Shown here: piece after piece, positions 43,842-54,372 of the stretch
Layout of the letters: each line of letters starts with the position of its first letter
How positions within the stretch are numbered: position 1 is the first letter of the stretch
Assembly: GCA_029881255.1 (NCBI GenBank)
Contig: JAOUMY010000003.1
Span: 306,732-370,731 of the forward strand
DNA from: Gammaproteobacteria bacterium
GTDB taxonomy: Bacteria > Pseudomonadota > Gammaproteobacteria > S012-40
Direction: 5' to 3'
Length of the DNA stretch: 64,000 nucleotides
Program-made: the position numbers and the translations under genes
The notes under the pieces: model-generated
What the model was told of the DNA's origin: nothing
The model's input: the letters and a program-made list of their open reading frames with translations, nothing else
Databases searched by the model: none

Positions 43842-44969
43842 CTAAGAGGCTCGCTTGTCTTCTAAATGACTGGATCGATTAATGATCTCAGATGGAATCT
43901 CATCCAATCCGACAATTCTCGAAGCAGCACCCCGCTTAATCGCTTCTTTGGGCATACCGAAGACAACACAACTGTCTTCATTCTGAGCTATAGTATCGGC
44001 GCCTGCCTGGCGCATCTCCAACAGACCATTGGCTCCATCATCACCCATGCCTGTCATGATAACACCCAACGCGTTCTTTCCAGCGGCCTTGGCGACCGAA
44101 CGGAAAAGCACGTCAACCGAAGGTTTGTGACGAGAAACCAGAGGCCCATCAACCACTTCCACGCAATAATGGGCTCCGCTACGCTGTATTACCATGTGCT
44201 TGCCCCCGGGGGCAATAAGAGCCTGACCGGGTATTACTCTATCACCATGCTCTGCTTCTTTGACCTTGATTTCACAGATAGTGTTCAATCGATCCGCGAA
44301 CGCCCGCGTAAATTTTTCGGGCATATGCTGCACTATCACAATCCCGGGACAGACGCGAGGGAGCCGGGTCAAGATTAATTCCAAAGCTTGAGTCCCGCCC
44401 GTCGATGTCCCTATGGCGACGATGGACTCCGTGGTCTTAAGCATTGCGCTACCGACAGGCGGTGGCAGGACGACATCGGCATTGAATTTCCCAGCGGGCT
44501 TTTGTATTTGCCGGGTATTGTTCGACGGTGCTGACACTGTCGACGAGGGTATTGTTACACGGCTCATGCGCGCATGAGAAGCAGCCTTAACGACCTCGAT
44601 GAGGTGCGACTTTTGTTCCTGCAAAAACTCTTTCAGGGCCAGCTTAGGCTTGGTCACTATGTCTACCGCACCGGCCGACATCGCGCTCATTGTCGTTTCC
44701 GCGCCTTTCTCCGTGAGAGTGGAACAAATAACCACCGGTGTGGGGCGTTCGCTCATGATCTTACGAAGAAAGGTTAGCCCGTCCATTCGAGGCATTTCGA
44801 TATCAAGCACAATGACATCCGGCCATTGCATTTCCATGCGCTTCATGGCAAACAATGGATCGGGTACGGCCGCGAGCAACTCGATACCCGGAGCTGAATT
44901 AAAGATTTCACTCAACACATTACGCACTACGGCTGAGTCATCTACTACCAGTACCTTAACAGCTGACAT
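43842..44969 (-). CDS. cheB: CheB, chemotaxis protein-glutamate methylesterase/deamidase
   Basis: 375 residues: receiver domain (about 1-125) with [11 protein letters not shown], phosphoacceptor Asp in [13 protein letters not shown], and Lys in VTKPK. A variable linker (125-180) follows, then the methylesterase domain with the catalytic triad motifs [10 protein letters not shown] (Ser), VQHMPEKFT (His) and [10 protein letters not shown] (Asp). It removes methyl groups from MCPs when phosphorylated by CheA. It lies 26 bases below cheR as the last chemotaxis gene. Confidence 0.96.
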   Translation of the reverse strand: MSAVKVLVVDDSAVVRNVLSEIFNSAPGIELLAAVPDPLFAMKRMEMQWPDVIVLDIEMPRMDGLTFLRKIMSERPTPVVICSTLTEKGAETTMSAMSAGAVDIVTKPKLALKEFLQEQKSHLIEVVKAASHARMSRVTIPSSTVSAPSNNTRQIQKPAGKFNADVVLPPPVGSAMLKTTESIVAIGTSTGGTQALELILTRLPRVCPGIVIVQHMPEKFTRAFADRLNTICEIKVKEAEHGDRVIPGQALIAPGGKHMVIQRSGAHYCVEVVDGPLVSRHKPSVDVLFRSVAKAAGKNALGVIMTGMGDDGANGLLEMRQAGADTIAQNEDSCVVFGMPKEAIKRGAASRIVGLDEIPSEIINRSSHLEDKRAS

Positions 44970-44995
44970 TTTTCATCCCCTGCCTCGCTGGATTT

Positions 44996-45841
44996 CTACA
45001 CTTTCTTCCGATATACCGATGGCTGCACTGTTTCAAGCGTGTGGTGCAAACCATTCAGCGATTCAGAATGCCCTATGAGAAAGTAACCACCTTGTTTTAG
45101 CTGTGACGAAATTTTATTGACTAATTTTTGTTTTGTTTCGAGATCGAAGTAGATCATCACATTACGTAGAAAAATGACGTCGAACTCCCCCATATGCCCC
45201 CACTCCGACAACAGGTTCATGTGTTTAAACGTCACTTTATCCCGTAGCTTTTTGTCGACGAGCACCATACCTTGCTGAGATCGTACACCTTTCAAACAAT
45301 ACTTATACAAATAGTTTGACGGAATTCTACTCGTACGTTGCTCTGTATACAGACCTAATCTTGCCGCCTCTAATACCCGTGTACTTATATCGGTCCCCAA
45401 GACTTCCCATGGCTTATCGCCGATAACATTGTCCAAAACCATGGCAATGGTATAACCCTCTTCGCCAGAAGACGCGGCAGCACTCCAGACTCTGAATGGC
45501 GTACTCCAGCTCTGGTGGCTGCGCGCAATTTCTTCGAGCAATTCAAAATGTTTGGGCTCACGAAAAAAGTAAGTTTCGTTCGTAGTTAGCAAATCAACCA
45601 TAATTTGCTGTTCACCGATATTGCCTCCATCGGTGATCATACGATAGTAATCCATAAACTTGGTCAATCCGTGATGACGGAGACGCTTACTCAAACGCGA
45701 CACCACCAGCGAACGCTTCGCATCACTCAAGCTAATCCCTGCGAGTTCATATATCAGTTTACGAAACCGTTCAAACTCAACATCAGTGATGGAGAATTGA
45801 ACGATTCCAATACTGTCAACACGGACTTCACTTGCCGCCAT
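44996..45841 (-). CDS. cheR: CheR, chemotaxis protein methyltransferase
   Basis: 281 residues. An N-terminal helical domain (FERFRKLIYELAGISLSDAKRSLVVSRLSKRLR) and a SAM-dependent methyltransferase domain are present. Signature segments are LLTTNETYFFREPKHFELL, RVWSAAASSGEEGYTIAMVL and FDVIFLRNVMIYFD. It methylates glutamates of chemoreceptors. Neither receptor in this operon ends in a canonical NWETF-type tether, so methylation would have to be tether-independent. Confidence 0.96.
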   Translation of the reverse strand: MAASEVRVDSIGIVQFSITDVEFERFRKLIYELAGISLSDAKRSLVVSRLSKRLRHHGLTKFMDYYRMITDGGNIGEQQIMVDLLTTNETYFFREPKHFELLEEIARSHQSWSTPFRVWSAAASSGEEGYTIAMVLDNVIGDKPWEVLGTDISTRVLEAARLGLYTEQRTSRIPSNYLYKYCLKGVRSQQGMVLVDKKLRDKVTFKHMNLLSEWGHMGEFDVIFLRNVMIYFDLETKQKLVNKISSQLKQGGYFLIGHSESLNGLHHTLETVQPSVYRKKV

Positions 45842-45939
45842 AGGAAACTAACCTTTCATGCCCCGTATATACTTTGATACAAACACAAAAGCCGTCGAGT
45901 ATCCTCCAACGGCTTTGCGTGTAAGAATACTTGTCGGAT

Positions 45940-46560
45940 TTATTCAGATGCATCCGTTTGCCTTTCCTGCGCTGATTGACGCATCTTTTCTTCTGCATCA
46001 CTTTTCATTTTGCTGCTCAGTTTACGCTCGAAATGCTTGCTTGACTTACCAATCAGTTCAGCAAGCTCTTCTATTGCCAGCACCCGCTCAATATTCAACA
46101 GAATCACAAAACGGCCATTAATCTTGCCCATGCCGCTGATAAAGTCCGCCCGTATCCCTGCACCAAAACTTGGCGCGGCCTCGATGTCATTTTCGCGCAA
46201 GTTAAATACTTCGTTGATTGCATCGATTACCACGCCAACGGTAATCTTTTCTTCATCACTTGCTACTTCGACTATGATAATACATGTGCGCTTTGTAACA
46301 GGAGACGAAGGCTTACTCATTCTTGCAGAGAGATCAATGACTGGTACCACGCTACCCCGCAGATTGGTGACTCCGCGTACGAAATCAGGCACCATCGGTA
46401 TGCGAGTAACGTTCGCATATTCGATGATTTCTTTTATTGATAGCGCATCAAAAGCGTAGGAGTCATTATCAACAGTAAAAGAAAGATACTTTTTCGCATC
46501 GTCGGCAGCATCATCTTCCAGTGCCTGACTCACTAATTTGTCTCGTGCCGCACTTTCCAT
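45940..46560 (-). CDS. cheW: CheW-type adaptor (second copy)
   Basis: 206 residues. The CheW domain occupies about 20-170 with the typical segments YLSFTVDNDSYAFDALSIKEIIEY, VPDFVRGVTNLRGSVVPVIDLSARM, GVVIDAINEVFNL and GMGKINGRFVILLNIERVL. A charged, helical C-terminal extension of about 35 residues (KHFERKLSSKMKSDAEEKMRQ) distinguishes it from the first copy. It couples CheA to receptors; two different CheW proteins may serve different receptors of the same operon. Confidence 0.93.
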   Translation of the reverse strand: MESAARDKLVSQALEDDAADDAKKYLSFTVDNDSYAFDALSIKEIIEYANVTRIPMVPDFVRGVTNLRGSVVPVIDLSARMSKPSSPVTKRTCIIIVEVASDEEKITVGVVIDAINEVFNLRENDIEAAPSFGAGIRADFISGMGKINGRFVILLNIERVLAIEELAELIGKSSKHFERKLSSKMKSDAEEKMRQSAQERQTDASE

Positions 46561-46625
46561 CTGTTAACCTCGCTGTAAATATTATCGTTTGCCTTTGACC
46601 ACACCAGGAATTAGCGTTTTCGCCA

Positions 46626-47168
46626 TTATGCCAAGGCACTACCGTCGTGTTTGTCGGTTGCATCAATCATATCGCCTGCAGCAGCCTGCAGGGCATGCAT
46701 ATCTTCGAGTGAAATAACCTTGTCGATTTCCAATAGGATGATAAATTTTTCACCCATCTTTCCCATGCCACGGATAAAATCCGTACGTAAAGAGCCGCCA
46801 AATGAGGGTGCTGGATCGATATCCTCAGGATGTATATCCATTACCTCATTTACCGCATCCACAACTATGCCAACGTCCAACACAACCTGGTTGGTCTCCA
46901 CCTCGACAATGACAATACAGGTACGCTTGCTGATTTCATCTGATTGACGAGATAACCTAATAGCCAGATCCATAACCGGAACGATATGGCCACGCAGGTT
47001 TATCGCGCCGCGCACAAACTCTGGCATCATGGGCACTTCCGTGATCGACCCGTACTCTATGATTTCCTTAATATTCAGTATGGCTATGCCAAAATTTTCT
47101 TTCCCTAGACGAAAAGACAGGAATTTGTGCAATTCGCCTTCCCTGGTCAATTCTTTCTTGCTATGCAT
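46626..47168 (-). CDS. cheW: CheW-type adaptor (first copy)
   Basis: 180 residues, a single CheW domain: FLSFRLGKENFGIAILNIKEIIEYG, VPMMPEFVRGAINLRGHIVPVMDL, GIVVDAVNEVMDI and GMGKMGEKFIILLEIDKVI. It is clearly a paralogue of the downstream cheW, sharing most core positions, probably by tandem duplication. It lies 12 bases below the MCP gene and 65 bases above the second copy. Confidence 0.94.
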   Translation of the reverse strand: MHSKKELTREGELHKFLSFRLGKENFGIAILNIKEIIEYGSITEVPMMPEFVRGAINLRGHIVPVMDLAIRLSRQSDEISKRTCIVIVEVETNQVVLDVGIVVDAVNEVMDIHPEDIDPAPSFGGSLRTDFIRGMGKMGEKFIILLEIDKVISLEDMHALQAAAGDMIDATDKHDGSALA

Positions 47169-47180
47169 AGGTTTAGTCTC

Positions 47181-48974
47181 TTACTTGTCTTCGTTGCCAA
47201 ACGGTATAAAGTCGGAGTCATCTACAACAACATGACGATTAATTTTTAGCTTTTCGACTGGCTTGACAACTTCATTTCTCACGGTTGGTTTTGACGCAAC
47301 ATCTTGGCCGCGCTTGGCGCTTACAGGCTTAGCAATGTGCCTGACGGTACTTTCAGTTTTCTGCTTGGACAACTTTTCTGGAGCGACTTTAGGCACCGAA
47401 TTCCGCTTGTTAAACACAGAAGGTTTTATCTTGTTTTCTTTTTCGTTCGCTGGTGCGGTATTTGTCTTTCCCTTCTCCAGAGTAAAGAACCCTATGGTTT
47501 GCTTCAAACTTTCTACATAAGTCGTTAGCTCTTCTGATGTCGCAGCCAGCTCCTCCGAAGAAGCGGCATTCGTCTGCGCCACTTTATCCAGTTGCCCTAT
47601 TGCCGAATTGACTTCGCGTACGCCGGATGACTGCTCTATCGAGGCAGCGGAAATCTCTTGAACCAAGTCAGCTGTTTTCTGTATGGATGGGACTATCTGT
47701 TGCAGCAAACGCCCGGCGTCTTCCGCAATCTTCATGCTATTGTTTGAGAGCTGGCCGATCTCTTGTGCCGAGGTCTGACTGCGCTCGGCGAGTTTGCGCA
47801 CTTCATCGGCGACGACAGCGAAGCCTTTACCGTGTTCTCCCGCACGCGCCGCTTCAATCGCTGCGTTCAAAGCAAGAAGATTGGTTTTGTATGCAATGTC
47901 TTCGATCAGACCAATAGTGTCCGCAATGCGACGCATTGCCTCCACGGTTTCCAACACTGCTTCGCCGCCCTTTCTTGCCTCACTGGAAGCCGACGTGGCC
48001 ATATCATCCGTGACACGCGCGTTCTCTGTATTCTGGTTGATTGATGCACTCATCTGCTCTAGTGACGCGCTGGTTTCCTCCACGCTCGCTGCCTGCTCAC
48101 TCGCGCCCTGGCTCAATGATTGCGCAGTCGAGTTGACCTGCGTGGCAGCGTTTGACATATTTTCCACAGCCAACCGCACTTCAATCAGCACATTTTGAAT
48201 CTTTTCGACAAAGCCATTGAATGCGCTTGCGGTGAGCCCTACTTCATCCCTACCGAAATCCGGCAGGCGGCGCGTCATATCGCCATCGCCGTCACGCAGT
48301 TCGCGCGCGGCGATCAGCATCTCACGCATAGGTACACTGATACTGCGACTTATAAACGTGCCAAACAACAACGAGCCACCGACACCCAGCACGAGTATCA
48401 ACAGCGTGGTGAATCGGCTAGACGCATAAAGCGCTTCAGCCTGGTTGAATTCCGTTTTTGCCATTGAAAGTTGTAGCTCGATCAATTCCGAAATTTTTTC
48501 GCCCACGGGGTCAATATTTTGGTAGAGACTTTCAACAGTGTATTTCGCCAGGTTTTTTGCGTCCTTCTCACGGAACAAAATTTCGATCTCATTCATTGCC
48601 CGATCGCCCATGGCCATACGTGGCGATATTTCTTCGACCAGACGTTTCTCTTCCACTGTCAATCGCGTGCCAAGGTAAGCTGTCCACTTCTCGTAAATCA
48701 CGCTACGGGCTTTTTCCAGATTAGCCAGTCCTTTTTCGTAGGAAAAATTTCCGTTACGCACCTGATGCGCTGTATCGACTACATTTACCGCATATTCGTC
48801 AGCAACAGTCTTCAACGCATGCAGCGGGACGACCTGATTCTGGTAAACTGATTCCAGCTCATCAACAATAAGAGACATGCCACGCACACCGAGTACGCCG
48901 GTCAACACCAACATCAATGATCCAACTACCACTAGCGTGGTCAATCGAGTACTGATTTTCATGTTCTTAAACAT
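47181..48974 (-). CDS. Methyl-accepting chemotaxis protein with four-helix-bundle sensor
   Basis: 597 residues: first membrane helix (about 10-32), periplasmic helical ligand domain (33-190; 4HB_MCP-like, with [10 protein letters not shown]-like and VEEISPRM segments), second membrane helix (about 190-212) and HAMP (213-265). The signalling domain has the highly conserved hairpin [43 protein letters not shown] variable basic tail of about 120 residues ([14 protein letters not shown]) extends past the signalling domain and ends in [10 protein letters not shown]; it is unusual in length. It lies 11 bases below cheA. Confidence 0.94.
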   Translation of the reverse strand: MFKNMKISTRLTTLVVVGSLMLVLTGVLGVRGMSLIVDELESVYQNQVVPLHALKTVADEYAVNVVDTAHQVRNGNFSYEKGLANLEKARSVIYEKWTAYLGTRLTVEEKRLVEEISPRMAMGDRAMNEIEILFREKDAKNLAKYTVESLYQNIDPVGEKISELIELQLSMAKTEFNQAEALYASSRFTTLLILVLGVGGSLLFGTFISRSISVPMREMLIAARELRDGDGDMTRRLPDFGRDEVGLTASAFNGFVEKIQNVLIEVRLAVENMSNAATQVNSTAQSLSQGASEQAASVEETSASLEQMSASINQNTENARVTDDMATSASSEARKGGEAVLETVEAMRRIADTIGLIEDIAYKTNLLALNAAIEAARAGEHGKGFAVVADEVRKLAERSQTSAQEIGQLSNNSMKIAEDAGRLLQQIVPSIQKTADLVQEISAASIEQSSGVREVNSAIGQLDKVAQTNAASSEELAATSEELTTYVESLKQTIGFFTLEKGKTNTAPANEKENKIKPSVFNKRNSVPKVAPEKLSKQKTESTVRHIAKPVSAKRGQDVASKPTVRNEVVKPVEKLKINRHVVVDDSDFIPFGNEDK

Positions 48975-48985
48975 ACGTATCCCTA

Positions 48986-51220
48986 TTAGTGCAGCGTCGG
49001 CTGAGGCCCTTGTTTACCAGCGTCCATTTGAACAAAACTACTGCTACTCAAACTTGCTTGGGAAATCGCTTTCTGCATCAGACCAGGCACGTCTAATATC
49101 ACGGCGACTTCACCACTACCCAAAATCGTCGACCCGCTAATCCCCTTAAGCTGCTGAAACATTTTGCCCAGCGGCTTGATCACAGTTTGAAATTCACCCA
49201 ATAATTCATCCACCACCAGACCCGCTGTCTGGCTTCCATTGTGGACAACGACAATATTTTCGCGCCCGGTAGATTCATCTGCGTCACCAAACAGGTCTCG
49301 CAATCTTAGGAAGGGAAGCACTTTTCCACGCAGATTGATGTAATTGCTATGGACAGAGATTTCCTCGTCATCTTCGTTCATTTCTATGCACTCGACGACC
49401 ATATCGAGTGGAATGACATAGGAAAGACCATTAATCTCGACCAAAAAGCCGTCGATTATGGCCAGCGTGAGAGGCAGTCGGATATTGATAGTCGTACCCG
49501 CACCCGGGCGACTGCTTACATCGACTGTACCGCGCAGTGCCTCGATATTTTTCTTTACCACGTCCATACCGACACCACGCCCCGACAAGTTTGTAACCGC
49601 TTCGGCGGTGGAAAAACCTGGCTCAAATATAAGCCGGTACATCTCTTGTTCTGTCAACACGGCATTGGCTTCAACAATTCCTTTTTCGACTGCCTTGGAA
49701 AAGATTTTTTTGGCATTCAGACCGCGTCCGTCATCAATTACCTGGATGACAATACTTCCCGAGTCGTGATACGCATTAAGAGTCAAATTCCCTTCGGGAG
49801 ATTTTCCCTGTTTCAAACGTTCGCCAGAAGGTTCTATACCGTGGTCCATTGCATTGCGAACGAGATGCATTAATGGGTCACCGATTTTTTCGACCATAGT
49901 CTTGTCAAGTTCGGTGTCGCCACCATTCAATTTCAATCGAATATTTTTCCCGAGTTCGAGACTGACATCGCGAACGACACGTTGGAAACGGTTGAAGGTT
50001 TCGCCGATTTGAACCATGCGCAGGCGCAAGGCGCTGTCACGAATTTCTTCGACCAGGTGCGACATTGAGGCAATAGATTCGAGCAAATTTGCGTCGCCGC
50101 TACGCTCAGCCTGCAAATTAGCGGTAGCCCCCGCGATAACCAATTCACCGACAAGATTGATTAATCCGTCCAATTTGTCCGCATCGACTCGCAGTTGACG
50201 CGGACCAGACACTTTACGACTACTACTCTGTTTTTGTTTGTTTAGTGCTGCCTCGACAACCTCCTCGTGGACGCGGTTGTCTGAGACCAAAATCTTACCT
50301 AACACGGTGTCGTCAACCGGGACGCCTTTTTCGCGCAAGACATGTTGTTTTTCCAGCGCCTTTAACAACTCTGCCTGGGTAAGCGTGCCAGATTCTCGTA
50401 ACATTTCGCCCAAGGAATAGACTTCGTCGGGTAAGTGCTCTATCGATGAGATATAATCCCAAACGCGTTGCACAGGAGGAAGAATCGATAATTCCAGGTC
50501 TTCTTTAACGAATTCGAAAACAGCTTCAATTTTTTCCTTGTTTACATTTTCGGCGTGAAATTTCACCAGGTAGTTCAGGTAGGAACTTTCCGGGTCCATT
50601 TCCTTCAGAGAGGAAATTTCGTCGTGGTCGACCTCTATTGATTTTACTTCTCCCAGTTTGGTGAGGTAGCGAAAGAAGGAAATGGGATCCATACCACTAC
50701 GCAGAACATCACGACTGAAACGCAGATCAATAATCCACTCTTCAGGGCCACTATACCGAGGCTCAGCGGATTTGGTCGCTTTAGCCGGTTCGGGTTTTGA
50801 TGCTGCTTTAGACGACGCATCGTCGTCTTTACCTAAAAATGTCTTTAACTGTGAGAGGATATCATCATGAATCAGAAGCGTCTGATCATCAGGATCTTCA
50901 TCGGAAACGGCGAACTCTACGAGAGAACCAATATGATCGCGTGACTGCAATAGCGCTGCGATCAATGTTTCATTTATCTTGATATTACCGCCGCGAATCT
51001 CATCGAGAAGATTTTCGACGATATGCGTAAAGGACTCGACGTAGTCAAACCCAAATATACCTGCCGTTCCTTTAATAGTATGAGCAGCGCGAAAGATTGA
51101 ATTTATCGCATCCTCATCGTCTGGACTTGTTTCCAGAAGAAGCAAGCCTTCTTCCATATTTTCCAGCAGTTCCGTCGCTTCTACCTGAAATGCGCGTACA
51201 GCCTGATCCATGGATGACAT
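48986..51220 (-). CDS. cheA: CheA, chemotaxis histidine kinase
   Basis: 744 residues with the full domain order. The P1 HPt (phosphorylated His in [14 protein letters not shown], near residue 47) is followed by an unusual central region (about 160-340; [24 protein letters not shown]) in place of a classical P2. Then come P3 dimerisation ([21 protein letters not shown]), P4 ATPase ([33 protein letters not shown]) and P5 CheW-like ([20 protein letters not shown]). All ATP-binding boxes are intact. It phosphorylates the CheY and CheB of the operon. Confidence 0.96.
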   Translation of the reverse strand: MSSMDQAVRAFQVEATELLENMEEGLLLLETSPDDEDAINSIFRAAHTIKGTAGIFGFDYVESFTHIVENLLDEIRGGNIKINETLIAALLQSRDHIGSLVEFAVSDEDPDDQTLLIHDDILSQLKTFLGKDDDASSKAASKPEPAKATKSAEPRYSGPEEWIIDLRFSRDVLRSGMDPISFFRYLTKLGEVKSIEVDHDEISSLKEMDPESSYLNYLVKFHAENVNKEKIEAVFEFVKEDLELSILPPVQRVWDYISSIEHLPDEVYSLGEMLRESGTLTQAELLKALEKQHVLREKGVPVDDTVLGKILVSDNRVHEEVVEAALNKQKQSSSRKVSGPRQLRVDADKLDGLINLVGELVIAGATANLQAERSGDANLLESIASMSHLVEEIRDSALRLRMVQIGETFNRFQRVVRDVSLELGKNIRLKLNGGDTELDKTMVEKIGDPLMHLVRNAMDHGIEPSGERLKQGKSPEGNLTLNAYHDSGSIVIQVIDDGRGLNAKKIFSKAVEKGIVEANAVLTEQEMYRLIFEPGFSTAEAVTNLSGRGVGMDVVKKNIEALRGTVDVSSRPGAGTTINIRLPLTLAIIDGFLVEINGLSYVIPLDMVVECIEMNEDDEEISVHSNYINLRGKVLPFLRLRDLFGDADESTGRENIVVVHNGSQTAGLVVDELLGEFQTVIKPLGKMFQQLKGISGSTILGSGEVAVILDVPGLMQKAISQASLSSSSFVQMDAGKQGPQPTLH

Positions 51221-51252
51221 ATCTTAACCTCTATACTTTGAAACTACATCTT

Positions 51253-51513
51253 TTAGTCGAAAAATCCAGACATCTGATATTGTTCGAAAAGCTCTTTAAT
51301 TGGGTGACTGATGTTGTCCAGGCGTAGTTGCTTGTTTTCAGCATCAGCCTGTTTCTTCATTGCGATGAGCAATTGCAGTCCGCTGGTATCAATCTCACTG
51401 ACGTCAGAGAAATCAACTTCTACAACGTCCTCTTCGAGCGCGCGCAATAGAACTTCTTTGTTCGCCGCAGCGCTAGCGATGGTGAGATCTGATATTCGAT
51501 ATTGATCACTCAT
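51253..51513 (-). CDS. STAS-domain protein in chemotaxis operon
   Basis: 86 residues forming one STAS domain (anti-sigma factor antagonist fold): VVEVDFSDVSEIDTSGLQLLIAMKKQA, where the Ser after DT is the potential phosphorylation site. Small STAS proteins between cheY and cheA occur in several proteobacterial chemotaxis operons; their role there is poorly defined. It is 32 bases above cheA and 19 bases below cheY, so co-transcription is clear. Confidence 0.92.
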   Translation of the reverse strand: MSDQYRISDLTIASAAANKEVLLRALEEDVVEVDFSDVSEIDTSGLQLLIAMKKQADAENKQLRLDNISHPIKELFEQYQMSGFFD

Positions 51514-51532
51514 ATTGCATTCAACCTGTTAA

Positions 51533-51901
51533 TTAGGGCATCACCAATTTCGAGACGGCATCTAGCATCTGATCAGGTTTGAACGGCTTAACCATCCACG
51601 CCTTCGCGCCAGCAGCTTTTCCTTTTTCGACCATATCTTGCTGTGATTCTGTCGTTAGCATAATAAAAGGAGTGAATTTGTATTCACTCTTTTTACGGGC
51701 TTCCGTAACAAAAGTGATGCCGTCCATATTGGGCATATTCACATCACTAATGACGAGGTGAATTTTGCGTCCATCTAACTTATTCAGTCCTTCCTGCCCG
51801 TCGGCAGCCTCAATGACTTCATAACCCGCACCTGTAAGTGCGATGTTTACTACCTGCCGTAAGGAAGCAGAGTCATCAACAATTAATATCGTTTTGGCCA
51901 T
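51533..51901 (-). CDS. cheY: CheY, chemotaxis response regulator
   Basis: 122 residues, a stand-alone receiver domain: TILIVDDSASLRQVV (acidic pocket), phosphoacceptor Asp in HLVISDVNMPNMDGI, Thr in MLTTES and Lys in WMVKPFKPDQM. There is no output domain. It belongs to the Tsr-cluster-like group of CheY proteins placed upstream of cheA. It lies 17 bases below the short MCP. No cheZ is in this window. Confidence 0.95.
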   Translation of the reverse strand: MAKTILIVDDSASLRQVVNIALTGAGYEVIEAADGQEGLNKLDGRKIHLVISDVNMPNMDGITFVTEARKKSEYKFTPFIMLTTESQQDMVEKGKAAGAKAWMVKPFKPDQMLDAVSKLVMP

Positions 51902-51918
51902 CGTTTAGTTCTCCTTCA

Positions 51919-53115
51919 TCAAAAAAACTCAATATCTTTCACACCACCGTCGTCACCAGATCTTCCACCAGACAGATTGATGCGTTCCTCCTGTACGGTA
52001 TAACTCGCCATCATTCGATCAGACCATGCGTTCACATCAATTGGCACAATTTCTTCGCCGTTCGAAATTTTTTGTTTCTGATCAATAGCTAAATCTTCGA
52101 GCTCAGCCAGATCATCCATGACGTGGGCCAGTATCTGGCTGACTCTGTCCTGAAACTGTAATTTGACTAATATATCTTCGACCTCAGTTTTAATTCCTTC
52201 ACTTTCTTTTTGCAGAATTTCTGTTGAGTTACTCAGTCCCCGGGCAAGATTTTCGAAGCGGTGGAGAACCGATGAAATGGTCTCGTTAGACGAGGCCATC
52301 ACTTTGGTATCCTGTTCGCTACTCAATTCAGCCGCTTGCCGCACTTGTTCCATGGTTTTTAACAATATCTCACTACGTTGTACGATCTTTGCGCCTGTCT
52401 GCCCGGACATAGCCGAGAGATTCCTTACTTCGTCGGCCACCACTGAGAATCCTCTTCCATGCTCTCCTGCACGAGCGGCTTCGATAGCCGCGTTTAAGGC
52501 CAAAAGATTTGTCTTCTCCGCCACCTTGCCCACCTCGGACGCCATTTCCTCCATTTCCAATACGTATTCACGCAGTTGTGAAAGTTTTACATTCAGTTCA
52601 CGCTTTACATCATTGGAATGCTCTAGCGCATTCACGATAGTCCCCAAATCCCTGCCACTATGCGCGATGGCTTCATAGATTCCTGACACACCCTCACCAC
52701 CCACTGCGGCATTCGAGGCGTGGACTGATTGGTTCAGCCCCTGAACTATGGTGTAAAAGCGGCGAGACATAGACAAGATAGCTTCTTCTGTCTGGACTTT
52801 GGATGTATCTATCTGTCGCTGAAGCACGGGCAACATACGGGTGAGTAATTCCCCATTACTAAACAAATATTCGCTGAGATTTTCCACGGTATTCACTTTA
52901 AGCTCTTGCATTTCGGTTGTGTCTCGACGTGAGGTTTCGCGACTCGACATTGCCCGCAAATAGGCTATCGCTGCTCCCAGGCCACCAAGCACACCTAACG
53001 CTGGAACAAGCCAGGCAAATGGCTGGGAGACATTTCCGAACAGGTATACCCACACGCCGCTGCTACCTGCACCGCATGCTATTAGGGCAAAAAAGTAGTT
53101 TCTTGCTGTTTGCAC
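51919..53115 (-). CDS. Methyl-accepting chemotaxis protein lacking a periplasmic sensor
   Basis: 398 residues. Two closely spaced hydrophobic segments (about 7-28 and 31-52) have almost nothing between them, so there is no periplasmic ligand domain and no clear HAMP. The cytoplasmic part is helical with the conserved receptor tip [38 protein letters not shown]. It ends in a [18 protein letters not shown] segment seen in several short MCPs. It may sense membrane or cytoplasmic state. It is the first gene of the operon, downstream of a FliA-like promoter candidate. Confidence 0.92.
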   Translation of the reverse strand: MQTARNYFFALIACGAGSSGVWVYLFGNVSQPFAWLVPALGVLGGLGAAIAYLRAMSSRETSRRDTTEMQELKVNTVENLSEYLFSNGELLTRMLPVLQRQIDTSKVQTEEAILSMSRRFYTIVQGLNQSVHASNAAVGGEGVSGIYEAIAHSGRDLGTIVNALEHSNDVKRELNVKLSQLREYVLEMEEMASEVGKVAEKTNLLALNAAIEAARAGEHGRGFSVVADEVRNLSAMSGQTGAKIVQRSEILLKTMEQVRQAAELSSEQDTKVMASSNETISSVLHRFENLARGLSNSTEILQKESEGIKTEVEDILVKLQFQDRVSQILAHVMDDLAELEDLAIDQKQKISNGEEIVPIDVNAWSDRMMASYTVQEERINLSGGRSGDDGGVKDIEFF

Positions 53116-53134
53116 GAAAACCTAACCAAGAGTG

Positions 53135-53164
53135 CGCTTTTACTAAGTCTTAGTCATAAAAGCG
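53135..53164. repeat. Inverted repeat upstream of chemotaxis operon
   Basis: Outer arms CGCTTTTA and TAAAAGCG with an inner CTAAG/CTTAG dyad lie between the FliA-like promoter and the first MCP start. This would be a leader hairpin or operator. Confidence 0.4.
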
Positions 53165-53180
53165 GTGTGTCATCGACAAA

Positions 53181-53208
53181 TTATCGACTAATCACGCGGG
53201 ATACTTGA
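53181..53208 (-). promoter_or_regulatory. Candidate sigma-28 (FliA) promoter of the chemotaxis operon
   Basis: On the minus strand TCAAGTAT (53208-53201) and GTCGATAA (53188-53181) match the TAAAGTTT / GCCGATAA consensus at 6 of 8 and 7 of 8 positions with a 12-base spacer, about 66 bases before the MCP start. Confidence 0.5.
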
Positions 53209-53290
53209 ACGTATCCAAAACGGTAAAAAAGATGGATAATTTCTATCAGGCCTGAAAAATCAACGATCAGCTACGATTTCATGTGGGACT

Positions 53291-54208
53291 ATGGGAAAAG
53301 ACTCGATACATATCGGTATAGACTTGGGAGGCACCAAGACGGAAATCATTGCTCTCGATCCAGGTGGAGAAACGTTGTTTCGTAAACGAGTGTCATCACC
53401 ACAGAATTCTTACCCGGCAACAATAGAGATGCTTGCGAACCTGGTAGCGGAGTGCGAAAACCGTTTGCACAATGAGTGCAGCATTGGCATCGGCACTCCG
53501 GGCAGTGTCAATCAACTCAGCGGCTTACTTCAGAATAGCAATTCTACCTGGCTCAACAACAAACCCTTCAAAGCAGATCTACAACAGCGCTTAGGCAAAA
53601 CGATAGCGATTGCCAATGACGCAAATTGTTTCACTTTGTCCGAAGCGACTGATGGCGCCGCCGCTGATTGCGAGGTCGTCTTTGGCGTAATCATTGGCAC
53701 TGGAACGGGTGGAGGCGTGGTTGTGAACAAAAGAGTTATTAGCGGTCGCAATGGCCTCGCTGGCGAATGGGGACATAATCCGTTGCCGTGGCCACGAAGC
53801 GACGAAGTTCCAGGTAATAGCTGTTACTGTGGAAAACGTGGCTGTATCGAAACCTTTTTATCGGGACCAGGAATCAGTAGGGATTTTCAAAACCGAACAG
53901 GCAAATTATCTAAGGCCGAAAACATCATTGCTTTGGCGAGACAAGGCGACGAAGTCGCTGTCGCATGCATGGACGACTACTACGAACGTATGGCCAAATC
54001 ACTCGCGCATATCATCAATATTCTCGATCCTGACGCGATAGTATTGGGCGGGGGCTTGTCCAACATCCAGGAACTATACAACGAAATCCCAAAACGCTGG
54101 CATCGCTATGTGTTCAGCCAAGGGTTTGATACTCCCTTGCTTCAAGCCCGATTTGGTGACGCCAGCGGGGTGAGAGGTGCCGCCTGGCTCAATTCGCGCG
54201 TGGACTAA
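53291..54208 (+). CDS. ROK family sugar kinase (fructokinase-like)
   Basis: 305 residues. The ATP-binding start IHIGIDLGGTKTEIIALD and the second phosphate loop GVIIGTGTGGGVVVN identify the ASKHA/ROK fold; IANDANCFTLSEA carries the catalytic Asp. The ROK zinc motif is present as GHNPLPWPRSDEVPGNSCYCGKRGC. The spacing and the ETFLSGPGISRDF continuation resemble Mak-type fructokinases, although N-acetylglucosamine or glucose kinases of this family are alternatives. It stands alone, divergent from the chemotaxis operon across a 175-base gap. Confidence 0.92.
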   Translation: MGKDSIHIGIDLGGTKTEIIALDPGGETLFRKRVSSPQNSYPATIEMLANLVAECENRLHNECSIGIGTPGSVNQLSGLLQNSNSTWLNNKPFKADLQQRLGKTIAIANDANCFTLSEATDGAAADCEVVFGVIIGTGTGGGVVVNKRVISGRNGLAGEWGHNPLPWPRSDEVPGNSCYCGKRGCIETFLSGPGISRDFQNRTGKLSKAENIIALARQGDEVAVACMDDYYERMAKSLAHIINILDPDAIVLGGGLSNIQELYNEIPKRWHRYVFSQGFDTPLLQARFGDASGVRGAAWLNSRVD

Positions 54209-54372
54209 TTCCAGCAGGTGAATCCCTGTTTTCCTTTTTGCCAGGAGGCCATTTGCATTAGCTCCAACAACCACCTGTAAATTCAGTTGTTTTAGTTATT
54301 CGAATCATTCCTCTATGCCTTCAGCCGCAGGAGAAATACTGAAGATTCCGCCGATTTTTCCGATTAACTGTG

